In this document: piece after piece, positions 25,705 to 36,009 of the stretch
Position numbering within the stretch: position 1 is the first letter of the stretch
Layout: each line of letters begins with the position of its first letter
From: Gammaproteobacteria bacterium
Lineage (GTDB): Bacteria; Pseudomonadota; Gammaproteobacteria; UBA6429; Thiohalophilaceae
DNA: 64,000 bases
NCBI GenBank assembly: GCA_016125505.1
Contig: WGLP01000002.1
Coordinates: 434,001-498,000 of the forward strand
Direction: 5' to 3'
The notes under the pieces: generated by a model
The model's input: the letters and a program-made list of their open reading frames with translations, nothing else
Database searches by the model: none
What the model was told of the DNA's origin: nothing
Program-made: the position numbers and the translations under genes

Positions 25705-27654
25705 TTAGATATCGTTATTCGCGGATTGTTCGCGCTGCAGGTGTTGCAGCATGAACTTGCGCCGTAGCAAACCGCCCGGATCATCCGGGATACGGCGCAG
25801 CCATTGTTCCAGGGCCTGTGCGGATTCGGATTTTTCCTTGGTCTCCCGCACGGCGCTGCCGTTGGCCTTGCTGCCGGAGGTTTTGTCCTGTTGCGATTGC
25901 GCCGATTGATGTGTGCCATTAGCCAACTGTTGTGATGGTGACGGCTTTGCATCTTTGGCTTGTTGTTGCCTGGCCTGGTCCTGCTTCTGATTTTGCGCGG
26001 ATTGCCCGGTGGCTGAATTCTCTTTCGTATTGTGTCCTGACTGTTTACCAGCGTGATCCTGTTGCTCGTGCTGCGCGGATTGCTGACCGGTCTGTCCCTG
26101 TTGTTTATTTTGCGCAGACTGCTGAGAGGACTGTGCCTGTTTCGGGTTTTGCGCGGACTTCTGGTCGGATGGATTCTGCTGCGAATTTTTCCCGGACTGC
26201 TGCCCAGACTGGGCTTGTTGCGATTGTTGCTGTTGCTGTCCGGATTTTCCGGATGAGTTTTGTTGCGTCTGTTGTTGCTTTTGCTGTTGACGTTTGAGCA
26301 GGTCTTCCACGAGTTTCAGATTGTGCTTGGCGTCTTCGTTCGCAGGTTGTTGTTGCAGGACCTTACGGTAGTTCTGCGCGGCGGCTTCCAGTTTACCCGC
26401 CCGCGCCAGGGCATTGCCCTGGTTATACAAGGCATCCGGTGTATGACCTTTGCCGAATTCCGCCGCGGCATCGGCATAGTCACCGGCGCGGTACTTGGCG
26501 ATGCTACGCCACTGCGGGTCTTTGAATAACGTTGCCGCGGTCTTGGCATCACCTTGCTGCAGTGCCTGATACGCCTGTTGATCCGGACGTTGCCATAAGT
26601 CACTCCAGGTTGAGGCATGCGCGGGAGGTGGTTGAATGATGACGGCGAGTGCGACGACGGCGAGCCAGCCTTGTCGCCAGAGCAGGGCGAGCAAGGGCAA
26701 GACCAATAACAATAGCCACGGCCCTTCCTCGCGCCAGACATCGGCATCGTGGGTGCGGCGCTTGGCATCGGTTTTGAACAGGGCCCCGGCGGATTGCGGC
26801 CAGAGGTGATTCAGATCGTCATCACCGGTGCTCAGCATGACAAAGTGACCGTCGCCGGCAGCGGCCAGTTTCGAGAGCGCTGCGGTATTCAGTATCGGGA
26901 TCAAAATCGCGCCGTGTTGATCTTTGACAAAACCACCGTTGGCTGACGCGATCGGGGCACCCTGTTGGGTACCGACGGCCAGCACGGACAACACGCGACC
27001 TTTGTCTTTTAATTGCGAGGCGTATTTGAGTGCACTGTCGTCGCCGGCATTATCCGCGATCAACAGGACCCTGCCGCCGCGCGCAACGCCATCCTGCGTG
27101 AGCAGGGCATCGGCCTTGTGCAATGCCTCACTCAGGTTATCGCCGGAGACCGGCATGATATTGGATTGCAGTGATGTCACCATGGAGGCGATGGTGGCGG
27201 CGTCATCCGTCAAGGGTGAAACAACATAGGCCTCGCCGGCGTAGGCGATCAAGGCGGTCTGGCCTTCGCGTTGCCGCTGCAGAAAATCCAGGAGCTTGAG
27301 TTTGGCGCGTTCCAGTCGCGTCGGTGCGACGTCGGGAGAATTCATGCTGTCCGACAGACTCAGCAAGACAACCGTGGCATCGCTCTTGTGATACACCGGT
27401 TGCGGCAGCCTGGACCACACCGGTCCCGCCAGGGCAATGATGGTAAGGGTGCCGGCGAGTGCCAGTAACACGACCGGTGTGCGCGGCGTGCGGGTGTGCT
27501 TGCCGATCAGCAGATGCGGTAACAGATGTGCATCACATACCGCCTGCCAGGCGCCGCCCTGTTGTCGACGCTGCCAGTAACGCCACACGATCCAGACTAA
27601 GGGGATCAATAGCAAGAGCCACAGCGGTCGCAGAAAATGAAAGTGCTCGATCAT
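25705..27654 (-). CDS. BatB-BatC fusion: VWA domain plus TPR and Gln-rich region
   Basis: A 649-residue membrane protein. Two N-terminal transmembrane segments flank a basic loop, a VWA domain follows (about 85-290), then a third membrane segment, TPR-like repeats (DALYNQGNALARAGKLEAAA) and a Gln/Ser/Asn-rich low-complexity stretch of about 150 residues. It ends ALEQWLRRIPDDPGGLLRRK, the typical BatC end. BatB and BatC are separate genes in many bacteria; here they are fused. The metal-ion-dependent adhesion site is changed: the expected DxSxS reads SLSDS, so the first Asp is Ser. It overlaps batA by 4 bp, indicating translational coupling. Confidence 0.88.
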   Translation of the reverse strand: MIEHFHFLRPLWLLLLIPLVWIVWRYWQRRQQGGAWQAVCDAHLLPHLLIGKHTRTPRTPVVLLALAGTLTIIALAGPVWSRLPQPVYHKSDATVVLLSLSDSMNSPDVAPTRLERAKLKLLDFLQRQREGQTALIAYAGEAYVVSPLTDDAATIASMVTSLQSNIMPVSGDNLSEALHKADALLTQDGVARGGRVLLIADNAGDDSALKYASQLKDKGRVLSVLAVGTQQGAPIASANGGFVKDQHGAILIPILNTAALSKLAAAGDGHFVMLSTGDDDLNHLWPQSAGALFKTDAKRRTHDADVWREEGPWLLLLVLPLLALLWRQGWLAVVALAVIIQPPPAHASTWSDLWQRPDQQAYQALQQGDAKTAATLFKDPQWRSIAKYRAGDYADAAAEFGKGHTPDALYNQGNALARAGKLEAAAQNYRKVLQQQPANEDAKHNLKLVEDLLKRQQQKQQQTQQNSSGKSGQQQQQSQQAQSGQQSGKNSQQNPSDQKSAQNPKQAQSSQQSAQNKQQGQTGQQSAQHEQQDHAGKQSGHNTKENSATGQSAQNQKQDQARQQQAKDAKPSPSQQLANGTHQSAQSQQDKTSGSKANGSAVRETKEKSESAQALEQWLRRIPDDPGGLLRRKFMLQHLQREQSANNDI

Positions 27655-28697
27655 GTCAGTGACTCGCGTGTTTGCTGGCGATGACTTGCCGAGGTGTCAG
27701 CTGTGCGTATGCGCGCAGGCAATTGCAGCCAGGCGAAGCCGAGGCCTAACAGCAGGGCCAGGCCCAACGGCCAGGGATAGAGTTCACGAAAGGGACGGAA
27801 GGTGGCGCTGTTGGTGACCGTGGGTTCGAGTCGATCCAGCTCGTGATAGATCTCGCGCAGCTGATCCGTATTTTTGGCGCGGAAGAATCTGCCGCCGGTG
27901 GCCTTGGCGATCTTTCGCAGGGCGTCGACATCGAGGTCCTGCGATGGATTCACCGCGACCTGATTGCCGAAGAATCCCTGTACCAGCATGCGTTCCGCGC
28001 CGACACCGATGGTATAGATCCGGATATGTTCCTGCGCCGCCAGCTTTGCCGCCTGCAAGGGGGTGACTTCGCCGGCGTCATTGGCGCCGTCGGTCAGCAG
28101 GATCAACACACGGCTCTGATTGGGATAGTTGCGCAGACGTTTGACGGCGAGACCGATGGCATCGCCGATGGCGGTGGCCTTGCCGGCCATGCCGATGGCG
28201 GCCTCATCGAGCATGGTGCGCACCGTGGTGCGATCGTAAGTGAGCGGTGTCTGCAGATAGGCGTGAGTCCCGAACAGGATCAGGCCGATGCGATCGCCGG
28301 TGCGTTGCGCGATAAATTTCCCGGCGACGGATTTGATCATGGTGAGGCGATCGACCTGCCTGCCGTCGAGGGTCATGTCCTGGGTTTGCATGCTGCCGGA
28401 GAGATCCACCGCCAGCATCAGATCGCGACCGCTCAAGGGCAGCTCGATGGGCTGTCCCAGCCATTGCGGGCGCGCGGCGGCGCAGACCACGAGTATCCAG
28501 ACCAGATAGGCCAGCCAGCGCCGCAACTGCGATGTGCTGACGCGGCGCTCGTGTTGTGTGCCGAGTTGTTGCAGACGGGCAAAGAACGGCACGCGCAGGG
28601 CCGCGGGTGAAGCCGTCTCTGCGCGTGGCAAGATGTAACGCAGTAACCACGGTAGCGGCAGCAGCAACCAAACCCAGGGCCAGGCGAAGTGCATCAT
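27651..28697 (-). CDS. batA: BatA-like VWA-domain membrane protein
   Basis: A 348-residue protein with two N-terminal hydrophobic segments, a VWA domain carrying an intact MIDAS (DLSGSMQTQD, with LTDGAND further on) and a C-terminal membrane segment (PWPLGLALLLGLGFAWLQL). BatA proteins sit in the inner membrane and work with MoxR ATPases and BatB/BatD, probably in assembling or protecting envelope complexes under stress. It overlaps the gene before by 4 bp and the gene after by 4 bp, so the three are tightly coupled. Confidence 0.9.
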   Translation of the reverse strand: MMHFAWPWVWLLLPLPWLLRYILPRAETASPAALRVPFFARLQQLGTQHERRVSTSQLRRWLAYLVWILVVCAAARPQWLGQPIELPLSGRDLMLAVDLSGSMQTQDMTLDGRQVDRLTMIKSVAGKFIAQRTGDRIGLILFGTHAYLQTPLTYDRTTVRTMLDEAAIGMAGKATAIGDAIGLAVKRLRNYPNQSRVLILLTDGANDAGEVTPLQAAKLAAQEHIRIYTIGVGAERMLVQGFFGNQVAVNPSQDLDVDALRKIAKATGGRFFRAKNTDQLREIYHELDRLEPTVTNSATFRPFRELYPWPLGLALLLGLGFAWLQLPARIRTADTSASHRQQTRESLT

Positions 28698-29167
28698 GAT
28701 TGCACCTTCAGCCAGCGTTGCGCCAGTTGTAGTAATGGCTCGGCGGCGTGCGTGCTGTGATGGCGATAGGGCGCATCCAGCAGGGCCTGCCCGTGTTGTG
28801 AGAATTGCGTGGTACGGCCGGTGCGATCGAGAAAGGCCAGCCAGTCATCGCCGTGCAGGGCGGCGACCTGCTGCCGGCCGTAACGGCTGATGGCGGTTCT
28901 TCTTAATAAGATAGAGAGTTCGGCGAGGATCTGGGTTTCCGCGTGGCCCTGGCGCAGGGCGGCTTGCAGCTGTTGTAATTGTTGCAGCGCACCACGGCGA
29001 TACGCGCTACGCCGATAACGCCGCGACCACCAGACAGCAGCGATCAGTAAAACGATCACGAGTGCCGCGACGATCCACCAGCCGGGTGCTGGCGGCCAGA
29101 ACGAGACGGGTGCCGGTAGATGGATATCGCGAAGTCCTTGCAGTGGATCGTGGGTGTTGCTTGTCAT
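28694..29167 (-). CDS. DUF4381-type membrane protein of the Bat operon
   Basis: A 157-residue protein with the characteristic start DPLQGLRDIHLPAPVSFWPPAPGWW, one membrane segment (about residues 30-46, WIVAALVIVLLIAAVWW) and a basic cytoplasmic helical tail. This pattern is the DUF4381 family, found between DUF58 and BatA genes in proteobacterial MoxR operons. Its biochemical role is unknown. The ATGA overlap with batA shows coupled translation. Confidence 0.85.
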   Translation of the reverse strand: MTSNTHDPLQGLRDIHLPAPVSFWPPAPGWWIVAALVIVLLIAAVWWSRRYRRSAYRRGALQQLQQLQAALRQGHAETQILAELSILLRRTAISRYGRQQVAALHGDDWLAFLDRTGRTTQFSQHGQALLDAPYRHHSTHAAEPLLQLAQRWLKVQS

Positions 29168-29196
29168 AATGGATATCAGTTGTCTTCAGTATCAGC

Positions 29197-30147
29197 TCAA
29201 CTCGCCAGCGCCTGGACAGTGGTGTCACCGTGATGCCGTAGCTGTTGCAAATAACGTTGCAAGGTGATGGCGGGATCCTCCACCGTGCTCATGCTTAACC
29301 AGCGAATGCCGTGGTGACGACAGAGGGTGGCGAGATAATCGTTACGTTGCTGGAATTGTTCACGATAGCGCAGGCGAGTCGTTTCATCGGCGGTCAATAG
29401 CGTCTGGATCTGTTGTCCGTCGCTGAAGCTATAGTGATTCGGCGGCGGCAGTTCTGCTTCCAGCGGATCGTAAATGCGTACCGCCAGCACCTCGTTATGA
29501 CGCGCCAGTGCAGTGAACTGTTGTTCGGCGTCGGCATCCAGGCCGTTGAAGTCACTGATGAAGATCACCAGGCAACCGTGGCGTGCCAGATGGCGCAGCC
29601 GCATCAGGGTTTGTACCAGGGATGCCTTCGCTGCCGGCAATGCTGGTGACTCGCTGGCTAGAGACAATTGCTGCAGACAGTGCAACAAGGCGCGTTTGCC
29701 GCCGGCGGGGCGTAACTCCAGCGCGTCGCGGTTGCCGAAGATCACCGTGCCGATGCGGTCGTGATTGTCCAGGGCGGACCAGCCTAGCAGCGCGGCAACC
29801 CGAATGGCCTGTACGGATTTAAAGGCCACCCGCGTGCCGAAGCGCATGCTCTCGCCGGTGTCCACACAAAGCAACACCGGGCGTTCGCGTTCCTCGCGAA
29901 ACAGTTTGGTGTGCGGACGATTGCTGCGTGCGGTCACCCGCCAGTCCATGCGGCGAATATCGTCGCCCGCTTGATAGGCGCGCACTTCTTCGAAATCCAT
30001 GCCCCGTCCGCGAAACGCGGAACGATAGTTACCGGCCATGAGGGCGCGGCCCTGGCCGTCACCGAGCGACAGGCCGATGCCTTGCGCGCGTAACAGGATC
30101 AGTTCGTCGAGACCGATACTGATCCCCTTGTTGGTTGGCGTCGACAT
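29197..30147 (-). CDS. DUF58 domain protein of the MoxR-Bat operon
   Basis: A 316-residue soluble protein with the DUF58 signature (FEEVRAYQAGDDIRRMDWRV, TKLFREERERPVLLCVDTG) followed by a degenerate VWA-like fold. DUF58 proteins accompany MoxR ATPases and are thought to be substrates or adaptors. I chose the ATG at 30147 (MSTPTNKGISIGL), 14 bp after the MoxR stop, although the frame is open further upstream inside the moxR gene. Only a weak ribosome-binding site is visible. Confidence 0.88.
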   Translation of the reverse strand: MSTPTNKGISIGLDELILLRAQGIGLSLGDGQGRALMAGNYRSAFRGRGMDFEEVRAYQAGDDIRRMDWRVTARSNRPHTKLFREERERPVLLCVDTGESMRFGTRVAFKSVQAIRVAALLGWSALDNHDRIGTVIFGNRDALELRPAGGKRALLHCLQQLSLASESPALPAAKASLVQTLMRLRHLARHGCLVIFISDFNGLDADAEQQFTALARHNEVLAVRIYDPLEAELPPPNHYSFSDGQQIQTLLTADETTRLRYREQFQQRNDYLATLCRHHGIRWLSMSTVEDPAITLQRYLQQLRHHGDTTVQALAS

Positions 30148-30161
30148 CCCGCGAGACTCAC

Positions 30162-31169
30162 TCAGGGCACGGCGATGCGTCGCAGCAGCTCGCCGATGAA
30201 TTGATCCGGCGTAATGCCTTCGGCCTCGGCCTGATAGGAGAGCAATACGCGATGGCGCAACACATCGGCCGCGATGGCCTGAATATCCTGCGGGGTCACG
30301 TAGTCGCGGGCGTGCAGCCAGGCATGGGCGCGGGCACATCGATCCAGTGCCAGTGTTGCGCGTGGACTGGCGCCGTATTGCACCCAGCGTGCGAGTTGCG
30401 CGTCGTACACGCCGGGGTCACGCGTGCTGGTGACGATCTCGATCAAATAATCCTCCACGGCAGCGGCCATGTGCAGGTCGAGAATTTCTCTGCGTGCCGC
30501 GAACAGTGTTGCCTGTGAGACTTTGCTTGCCGGTGCCGTGCTGCGTCCGTGATGACCGTTGCGCGCCTGTTCGCGCACGAGGTGCAGAATTTTCTGTTCA
30601 CCCGCGGTGTCGGGATAATCAACCCGCACATGCATGAGGAAACGATCCAGTTGCGCTTCGGGCAGGGGATAGGTGCCTTCCTGTTCGATGGGGTTCTGGG
30701 TGGCCATGACCAGGAACAGTTCAGGCAGCGGATAGGTCTGGCGGCCGATACTGACCTGGTGTTCGGCCATGGCCTCGAGCAGGGCCGATTGCACCTTGGC
30801 GGGTGCGCGATTGATCTCGTCGGCCAGCACCAGGTTGTGAAAGATCGGGCCGTGTTGAAAATGAAACGAGGCATCCTGCGGACGGTAGATTTCGGTGCCG
30901 GTCAGATCCGCGGGCAGCAGATCGGGTGTGAATTGCACGCGGTGAAATTCCGCCTCCAGTCCCTCGGCCAGCGCCTTGATGGCGGTGGTCTTGGCCAGGC
31001 CCGGTGCACCTTCGACGAGCAGGTGCCCATCGGCGAGCAGGGCAATGAGCAGACGCAGGGTAAGCGCTTCCTGATTGATGATGCGTTGATCGACGTAGTG
31101 ACGAAGTTGCGTAAGCTGGTCCCGGACGGATGCAGCCGCGTGGCCTGATCGGGCGATCGCTTCGGACAT
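30162..31169 (-). CDS. MoxR family AAA+ ATPase
   Basis: A 335-residue AAA+ protein. Walker A is GAPGLAKT and Walker B is [13 protein letters not shown]; sensor 1 lies in [20 protein letters not shown], and the C-terminal lid has the usual [16 protein letters not shown]. MoxR ATPases act as chaperones with VWA proteins to activate or assemble partner complexes. It is the first gene of the operon MoxR, DUF58, DUF4381, BatA, BatB/C and BatD. GGAG lies before the start. Confidence 0.93.
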   Translation of the reverse strand: MSEAIARSGHAAASVRDQLTQLRHYVDQRIINQEALTLRLLIALLADGHLLVEGAPGLAKTTAIKALAEGLEAEFHRVQFTPDLLPADLTGTEIYRPQDASFHFQHGPIFHNLVLADEINRAPAKVQSALLEAMAEHQVSIGRQTYPLPELFLVMATQNPIEQEGTYPLPEAQLDRFLMHVRVDYPDTAGEQKILHLVREQARNGHHGRSTAPASKVSQATLFAARREILDLHMAAAVEDYLIEIVTSTRDPGVYDAQLARWVQYGASPRATLALDRCARAHAWLHARDYVTPQDIQAIAADVLRHRVLLSYQAEAEGITPDQFIGELLRRIAVP

Positions 31170-31432
31170 GGGGTGTCTCCTTTCTGAAATACAAACCCTT
31201 TATTGTGCCTATTCGGTTGTGTGGGCCTAATCTACGACAGGCCTGGCGGGGTCAAGTTCACTGCGCATCCGTCCTGGATGAACCCGGGTCGACTGACGGT
31301 TGTCTTTCAGATACTGCCGGCGTCACGCAGATTTCTTGCGGCAATATTGATCCAGGTCGGGGCTCCCGACATGCCAGTGGTATAGAGTTATGTAACGCTA
31401 TTTCACAAACTGCGAATATTGAAGGAGGGCTT

Positions 31433-32482
<1,050 letters not shown>

Positions 32483-32538
32483 ATGCCTTTTTTAAATGGG
32501 TTTTATAATTTTCTGAAGCTGGTAACAGGATTCGCGAA

Positions 32539-32889
32539 ATGAGTGACGAGGTACGGCAGGCGGCAGATGCAGGTGCGCAATGTGTGTTGCGCACAGAGGT
32601 GGATATGTCCGGCATCACCGTACTGGCGCTCACCCCTGAATCCCGTCTGCCGGATTATCGCGCCGCCCTGGCGCTGGCGAATCAGCAGGCCGGGCAACAG
32701 TTGGGCGATTACATGTTGCTGTCGTGGTATGACCGCGATCGCGATTTCGAATCGCCGCAACACGCCAGCGAGTGCCATCTGGATAGTGCGATCCCGGGAT
32801 ATGTGGATTACGGGGTATCACACGGCGCGACCCTGAAGGTGGATATCGAGCAGGGCCGCTTTGTGTTCTTCTATTTACCCGTGAGCTGA
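32539..32889 (+). CDS. Conserved hypothetical protein, 116 residues
   Basis: A small soluble protein that I do not recognise with certainty. It has an alpha/beta pattern ending in a strand-rich part (SHGATLKVDIEQGRFVFFYLP), and a motif WYDRDRDFESPQHASECH in the middle. There is no signal peptide. It follows the aldolase gene by 56 bp on the same strand and is convergent with the CBS-domain gene. An inverted repeat GTTAAAC/GTTTAAC between the two stops may serve as a weak shared terminator. Confidence 0.65.
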   Translation: MSDEVRQAADAGAQCVLRTEVDMSGITVLALTPESRLPDYRAALALANQQAGQQLGDYMLLSWYDRDRDFESPQHASECHLDSAIPGYVDYGVSHGATLKVDIEQGRFVFFYLPVS

Positions 32890-32919
32890 GCGTTAAACTA
32901 TTTATTAATGTTGTTTTGT

Positions 32920-33369
32920 TTAACTGCGTGACTGGCGTTCATGGCGCTGCTCGGTTTTGACCAGCATCGCCAGTTTCTGGATCTGTTCCCCCAAAAACTC
33001 CAGACAGTCATCAATACTGATGATGCCCTGCAGCGCACCCGCGCGGTTGACAACAGGCAGTCGGCGAATGCCATTTGTCCGCATGATATCGACAGTTTCC
33101 GACAGGTAAGTATCTTCCTGTACGGTGACGATTTGATCGCTCATGACATCGCCGACGCTGACGCTGTCGATGTCCACGTCCTGCGCCAGTACTTCGAGTA
33201 CAATATCGCGGTCGGTGAGAATACCCACCGGTGTGGTATTGCCTGCCAACTGCTGTACCACCAGGACGTCACCGACATGATGTGTGCGCATGAGCTGAAT
33301 GGCGGTGCGCAGCGAGTCGTCCGGTCCACAGATAATCACGTCACGGTTACAATATTTACCGGCAAACAT
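32920..33369 (-). CDS. CBS-domain pair protein
   Basis: A 149-residue protein consisting almost only of two CBS motifs: about residues 9-65 (VIICGPDDSLRTAIQLMRTH, PVGILTDRDIVLEV) and 80-135 (IVTVQEDTYLSETVDIMRTN, LQGIISIDDCLEFL). Stand-alone CBS pairs bind adenine nucleotides such as AMP, ATP or SAM and regulate partner proteins. The ATG at 33369 follows AAGGAG; an upstream extension is unlikely. The partner is not evident from neighbours. Confidence 0.88.
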   Translation of the reverse strand: MFAGKYCNRDVIICGPDDSLRTAIQLMRTHHVGDVLVVQQLAGNTTPVGILTDRDIVLEVLAQDVDIDSVSVGDVMSDQIVTVQEDTYLSETVDIMRTNGIRRLPVVNRAGALQGIISIDDCLEFLGEQIQKLAMLVKTEQRHERQSRS

Positions 33370-33489
33370 GGCAATCTCCTTATACAATTCCCGTCACTTT
33401 TAATTAAAATTAGTCCATTTGTTGGGGCAGGGTATTGATCCTGATCAGTCAGGTGTACTCTCGCGGTTTGATGAGGGGCAAGGAAACAA

Positions 33490-35148
33490 ATGCGGAATCG
33501 GTACAAGCTGCTCTTCGTCATCACGCTGTGCCTGTTTATGGGTATGACAAGTGTCCCGGCATACACCGAACCTGGCCGTGATGCGCTGCATAATGCCCTG
33601 GTAAAAGATATTACCCGGCCGGACAGTATCATCCAGACCCTGACCCTGGACTGGAGTTATATCGAACGTTTCTACAGCGTGCGCCGCTTTGCCCCGGTGT
33701 GGACGACGCTGGATGGGCCCAATGCACGTGCCAGCGTCCTGCGCCAGTTTCTGCACGTCGCAGATCAGGAAGGCCTGTCACCGCAGTCGTTTCATCTGAC
33801 AGCCATTGATAGCAGCTGGTATCGACGCACACCGGGTGAACTGGCGACCCTCGATATTTTACTTAGCGACGCCTTCTTTCGTTACGCTGCACAGGTCATG
33901 CGCGGGCGCTCGTTGCCGATGGATGTGGACCCGCAGTGGCACGTCGTCGCAGCGGAGCTTCAGCCCATCGCGGTGTTGCAAAAGATGCTCGCTGGCGCGG
34001 ATTTCGAAGCGGCAATGCAGGCCCTGCCGCCGCCACAATCCGGTTATCGAAATTTACGCGCGGCCCTGGCCCGTTATCGTCAGCTGGCGAAGGCGGGTGG
34101 CTGGCCGCTGCTGCCACCCGGTCCAACCTTGCGTGAAGGTATGCAGCATGCGCAGATACGCATCCTGCGCAAACGCCTGCTTGCCGAAGGTGACTTGCAT
34201 GAGGACACACCGGCGATGGATCCGAACCGTTTCGACCCGGCAGTCAAGTTTGCGGTCGATCGGTTTCAGGTGCGGCATGGCCTGAAGATGGACGGTGCGG
34301 TAGGTCCGGCGACACGTGCGGCAATGAATATTCCGATCGCGGAACGCATCACCCAGATCAAACTCAACATGGAACGCTGGCGCTGGTTGCCGCGACAGTT
34401 GGGCGAGCGTTATCTGATCGTCAATACCGCCGGCTATGATCTCACTGCATTCGATCATGACCAGGCACAGTTCAGTATGTGGGTGGTCATCGGCAAGCAG
34501 GACCGGCAGACGCCGGTGATCGCCGGCGCCATGCACACCGTGGTGTTCAATCCCTACTGGACGGTACCGTTGACCATCGTCATGGAAGACCTGATCCCGG
34601 CGCAATTACGGGATCCGCGCTACCTGCGCACGCGCAAGGTTCGCGTCTTTGCCAATCTGAGAAAGCAGCTCGAAGTCGACCCCCGCAAGGTGGATTGGGC
34701 CAGCTACACGCGGGAAAATTTCCCCTATGTCTTGCGCCAGGACCCCGGTCCCTTCAATCCCCTGGGGCGTTACAAGTTTTTGTTCAGTAACGAATACGAT
34801 GTGTACTTACACGATACCCCGGCGCGCCAGTTGTTCAGCCACAAGCAACGTACCTTCAGTTCCGGCTGTATCCGGGTGGAAAATCCATTACAACTGGCGA
34901 GCTTCCTGCTGGCGGCCAACCCGGCGTGGGATGAAGCGCGGATAAAGGCGGCGGCAGCCTCGGGCCAGACCAGCGAGGTCAAGCTGGAAAAATCACTGCC
35001 GATATATCTCCTGTACCTGACCGCATGGGTGGGTCAGGCCGGGACGGTGCAGTTTTACCCGGATGTCTATCACCGGGACCCGCCGCTGGCCCGGTGCGTT
35101 TCCGCCGGCGCTAGCAGTAGCGATAAGGATTTTATGTGCCTGCCGTAA
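33490..35148 (+). CDS. YcbB-type L,D-transpeptidase
   Basis: A 552-residue periplasmic protein with a signal peptide (hydrophobic run about residues 7-20), an N-terminal scaffold domain (FAPVWTTLDGPNARASVL), a peptidoglycan-binding domain (VDRFQVRHGLKMDGAVGPAT) and a YkuD catalytic domain. The active-site Cys lies in FSSGCIRVENP, with the His in YLHDTPARQLF. It should form 3-3 cross-links between meso-diaminopimelate residues or attach lipoprotein, as LdtD does. The next gene is a YcbK-like peptidase, the same neighbourhood as in Escherichia coli ycbB-ycbK. Confidence 0.9.
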   Translation: MRNRYKLLFVITLCLFMGMTSVPAYTEPGRDALHNALVKDITRPDSIIQTLTLDWSYIERFYSVRRFAPVWTTLDGPNARASVLRQFLHVADQEGLSPQSFHLTAIDSSWYRRTPGELATLDILLSDAFFRYAAQVMRGRSLPMDVDPQWHVVAAELQPIAVLQKMLAGADFEAAMQALPPPQSGYRNLRAALARYRQLAKAGGWPLLPPGPTLREGMQHAQIRILRKRLLAEGDLHEDTPAMDPNRFDPAVKFAVDRFQVRHGLKMDGAVGPATRAAMNIPIAERITQIKLNMERWRWLPRQLGERYLIVNTAGYDLTAFDHDQAQFSMWVVIGKQDRQTPVIAGAMHTVVFNPYWTVPLTIVMEDLIPAQLRDPRYLRTRKVRVFANLRKQLEVDPRKVDWASYTRENFPYVLRQDPGPFNPLGRYKFLFSNEYDVYLHDTPARQLFSHKQRTFSSGCIRVENPLQLASFLLAANPAWDEARIKAAAASGQTSEVKLEKSLPIYLLYLTAWVGQAGTVQFYPDVYHRDPPLARCVSAGASSSDKDFMCLP

Positions 35149-35224
35149 GCGCGACTGGTCGGCAGAATTTTCGACCGCTACGGATATACTTTTTTAACTC
35201 GGACTATTGCTGGAACCGTTTGTC

Positions 35225-35758
35225 ATGTTGTCACGTCGTCAATTCCTGTTAATGGCCACCGCCGGTTGCGCCGCCACGCTGAGCCCCGCCGCATTTGCGA
35301 ACGTGTTGCCACGGCATGAACGCAGCTTGCGTTTGTATAACCTGCATACCGGTGAAAAACTCACGACCACCTACTGGGTCGATGGCGAGTATGTCAACGA
35401 TGAACTCGCCGCGGTAAATTATTTGCTGCGGGATTATCGCAATGATGCCATTGATCAGATCGACCCGCGCCTGCTCGATCAGATTTGCCTGTTGCGGCAT
35501 AAACTGGACAGCAACGGCACGTTCCATATTATTTCCGGGTATCGTTCGCAACAGACCAATGCCTGGCTGCGCCGGCATGAAACCGGCGTCGCAAAAAACA
35601 GTCTACATATGCAGGGTCGGGCAATCGATCTGCGCCTGCCCGGTGTCGACTTGAAACATGTACGCAAAGCAGCGCTCGCCATGCACGCCGGCGGCGTGGG
35701 TTATTATCCGAAATCCAATTTTGTTCACCTGGATACGGGGCGCCCGCGATTCTGGTAA
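35225..35758 (+). CDS. DUF882/YcbK-like M15-family peptidoglycan peptidase, Tat-exported
   Basis: A 177-residue protein. The N-terminus MLSRRQFLLMATAGCAATL carries a twin-arginine signal peptide. The mature part has M15-type metal-binding residues: H in FHIISGYRS, LHMQGRAIDLRLPG with H and D, and FVHLD near the end. DUF882 proteins such as YcbK and MepK cleave 3-3 cross-links. Position directly after the L,D-transpeptidase gene fits that role. The ATG at 35225 is preferred because it begins the Tat signal; a TTG at 35207 would add six residues. Confidence 0.88.
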   Translation: MLSRRQFLLMATAGCAATLSPAAFANVLPRHERSLRLYNLHTGEKLTTTYWVDGEYVNDELAAVNYLLRDYRNDAIDQIDPRLLDQICLLRHKLDSNGTFHIISGYRSQQTNAWLRRHETGVAKNSLHMQGRAIDLRLPGVDLKHVRKAALAMHAGGVGYYPKSNFVHLDTGRPRFW

Positions 35759-35794
35759 ACGGCGAGTGTTCAACTGACGAGGTATGCAAGCGCT

Positions 35795-36007
35795 ATGTTG
35801 AACAATCCAACCCTCCTGATGTGGTCGATTCTGTTCGGTGCCTTTGGCGCAGGCTATTTCATGTACGGCCGACGCCAGCGCAGCCCGGTACCGTTTCTGG
35901 TCGGCATCGCCCTCATGGTGTTTCCGTATTTTGTGACGAATGTGTATGCCGTGGTGGCGATTGGCGTGGCCTTGATTGCGACGCCGTACTTTGTTCGCCT
36001 GGACTAA
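35795..36007 (+). CDS. Small two-segment membrane protein
   Basis: A 70-residue protein. Two hydrophobic segments (about 8-24 and 32-64) are joined by a basic turn GRRQRSP. It resembles the short uncharacterised amino-acid-transport-like membrane proteins seen in many proteobacteria, but I cannot name a function. It is convergent with polX, with stops only two bases apart. Confidence 0.7.
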   Translation: MLNNPTLLMWSILFGAFGAGYFMYGRRQRSPVPFLVGIALMVFPYFVTNVYAVVAIGVALIATPYFVRLD

Positions 36008-36009
36008 AG

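Noticed and set aside
26000-26300. Tandem DNA repeat or CRISPR in the Gln-rich part of BatB/C
   Set aside because: The repetition comes from Gln, Ser and Lys codons in a reading frame, with irregular units and no spacers.
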